Below are positions 38,857 to 38,984 of a stretch of DNA of 38,984 nucleotides, piece after piece. A program made the position numbers and the translations under genes. This stretch comes from Sedimentisphaerales bacterium. Its GTDB lineage: Bacteria; Planctomycetota; Phycisphaerae; Sedimentisphaerales; Anaerobacaceae. The stretch is from assembly GCA_016933985.1 (NCBI GenBank), contig JAFGTU010000087.1, positions 1 through 38,984 on the forward strand, in the 5' to 3' direction. The notes under the pieces are model-generated. The model made no database searches. It was not told the DNA's origin and was given only the letters and a program-made list of their open reading frames with translations. Position 1 is the first letter of the stretch, and every line of letters begins with the position of its first letter.

Positions 38857-38927
38857 CCCTCCGTCCTCCGCCTTCTGCCCTCCGTCGTCCGTCCTCCGTC
38901 GCCTGTCTTCTGTCTCCTGTATCCTGG
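38857..38927. repeat. CCGTCCTCCGCCTTCTG-type pyrimidine tandem repeat
   Basis: Degenerate tandem of CTCCGTC/CTTCTGTC units over about 70 bases, between the inverted repeat and the next gene's end. The rest of 38678-38927 shows no gene. Confidence 0.6.
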
Positions 38928-38984
38928 CTACTTCAATTCGACGGACCAGTATGCGTGGTCGAGGAATTGCTTCCAGGAGCGGTA
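38928..38984 (-). CDS. C-terminal fragment of an unidentified gene
   Basis: From the right edge the minus strand reads YRSWKQFLDHAYWSVELK and stops at TAG (38928-38930). Too short to identify; it is convergent with the secretin gene. Confidence 0.4.
   Translation of the reverse strand, partial: YRSWKQFLDHAYWSVELK

Overview
The window looks like a chromosomal segment of a planctomycete, most likely of the class Phycisphaerae. The pointers are a secreted ThuA-DUF1080 protein, a Tat-exported Gfo/Idh/MocA dehydrogenase, a PQQ-type propeller beginning with a WPQFRGP-like motif, a tiny double-CxxC zinc ribbon of planctomycete style, and short degenerate repeats scattered between genes. This taxonomic reading is inference; there is no rRNA in the window.

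Layout. 1-3177 holds the tail of a TIM-barrel-like gene, a diacylglycerol/undecaprenol kinase, an orphan HicB-like protein, a gene relic, a small membrane protein with a ribbon-helix-helix regulator, and about 700 bases of repeat-derived sequence containing an apparently strong sigma70 promoter. 3178-8222 (minus strand) is a saccharide module: secreted glycosidase-like protein, Tat-exported Gfo/Idh/MocA oxidoreductase, and ThuA-DUF1080 protein, consistent with oxidative (3-keto) glycoside breakdown. 8528-11169 (minus) holds HPF, a 51-residue zinc ribbon missed by the ORF track, and a three-gene operon (SANT/Myb-like HTH, DnaJ-type zinc-finger protein, receiver-like protein) behind a near-consensus sigma54 promoter. 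11272-17387 (minus) contains two upstream repeat sites followed by a likely osmotic operon: otsAB fusion, treT, an MscS channel and a sigma54 activator whose receiver lacks its phospho-acceptor. 17679-20831 has a PQQ-like propeller protein, two multi-spanning membrane proteins and tRNA-Leu(CAG).

21195-38677 (plus) is a type IV pilus / type II secretion-like locus: assembly ATPase, platform protein, four prepilin-like genes, a GT-C membrane glycosyltransferase, two large paralogous PilX-like proteins, PilM, PilN, PilO, two tandem ParA-type ATPases, a PilP/GspC-like protein and a secretin. No retraction ATPase (PilT) and no ParB are present. The glycosyltransferase gene is bracketed by an 80-bp imperfect direct repeat whose second copy carries the ribosome binding site and start codon of the next pilus gene, suggesting a later insertion.

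The best candidates for something new are the sigma54-controlled zinc-finger/receiver operon with its adjacent activator, and the pilus locus carrying two ParA ATPases and an inserted glycosyltransferase. All identifications come from reading motifs by eye; no database search was run.
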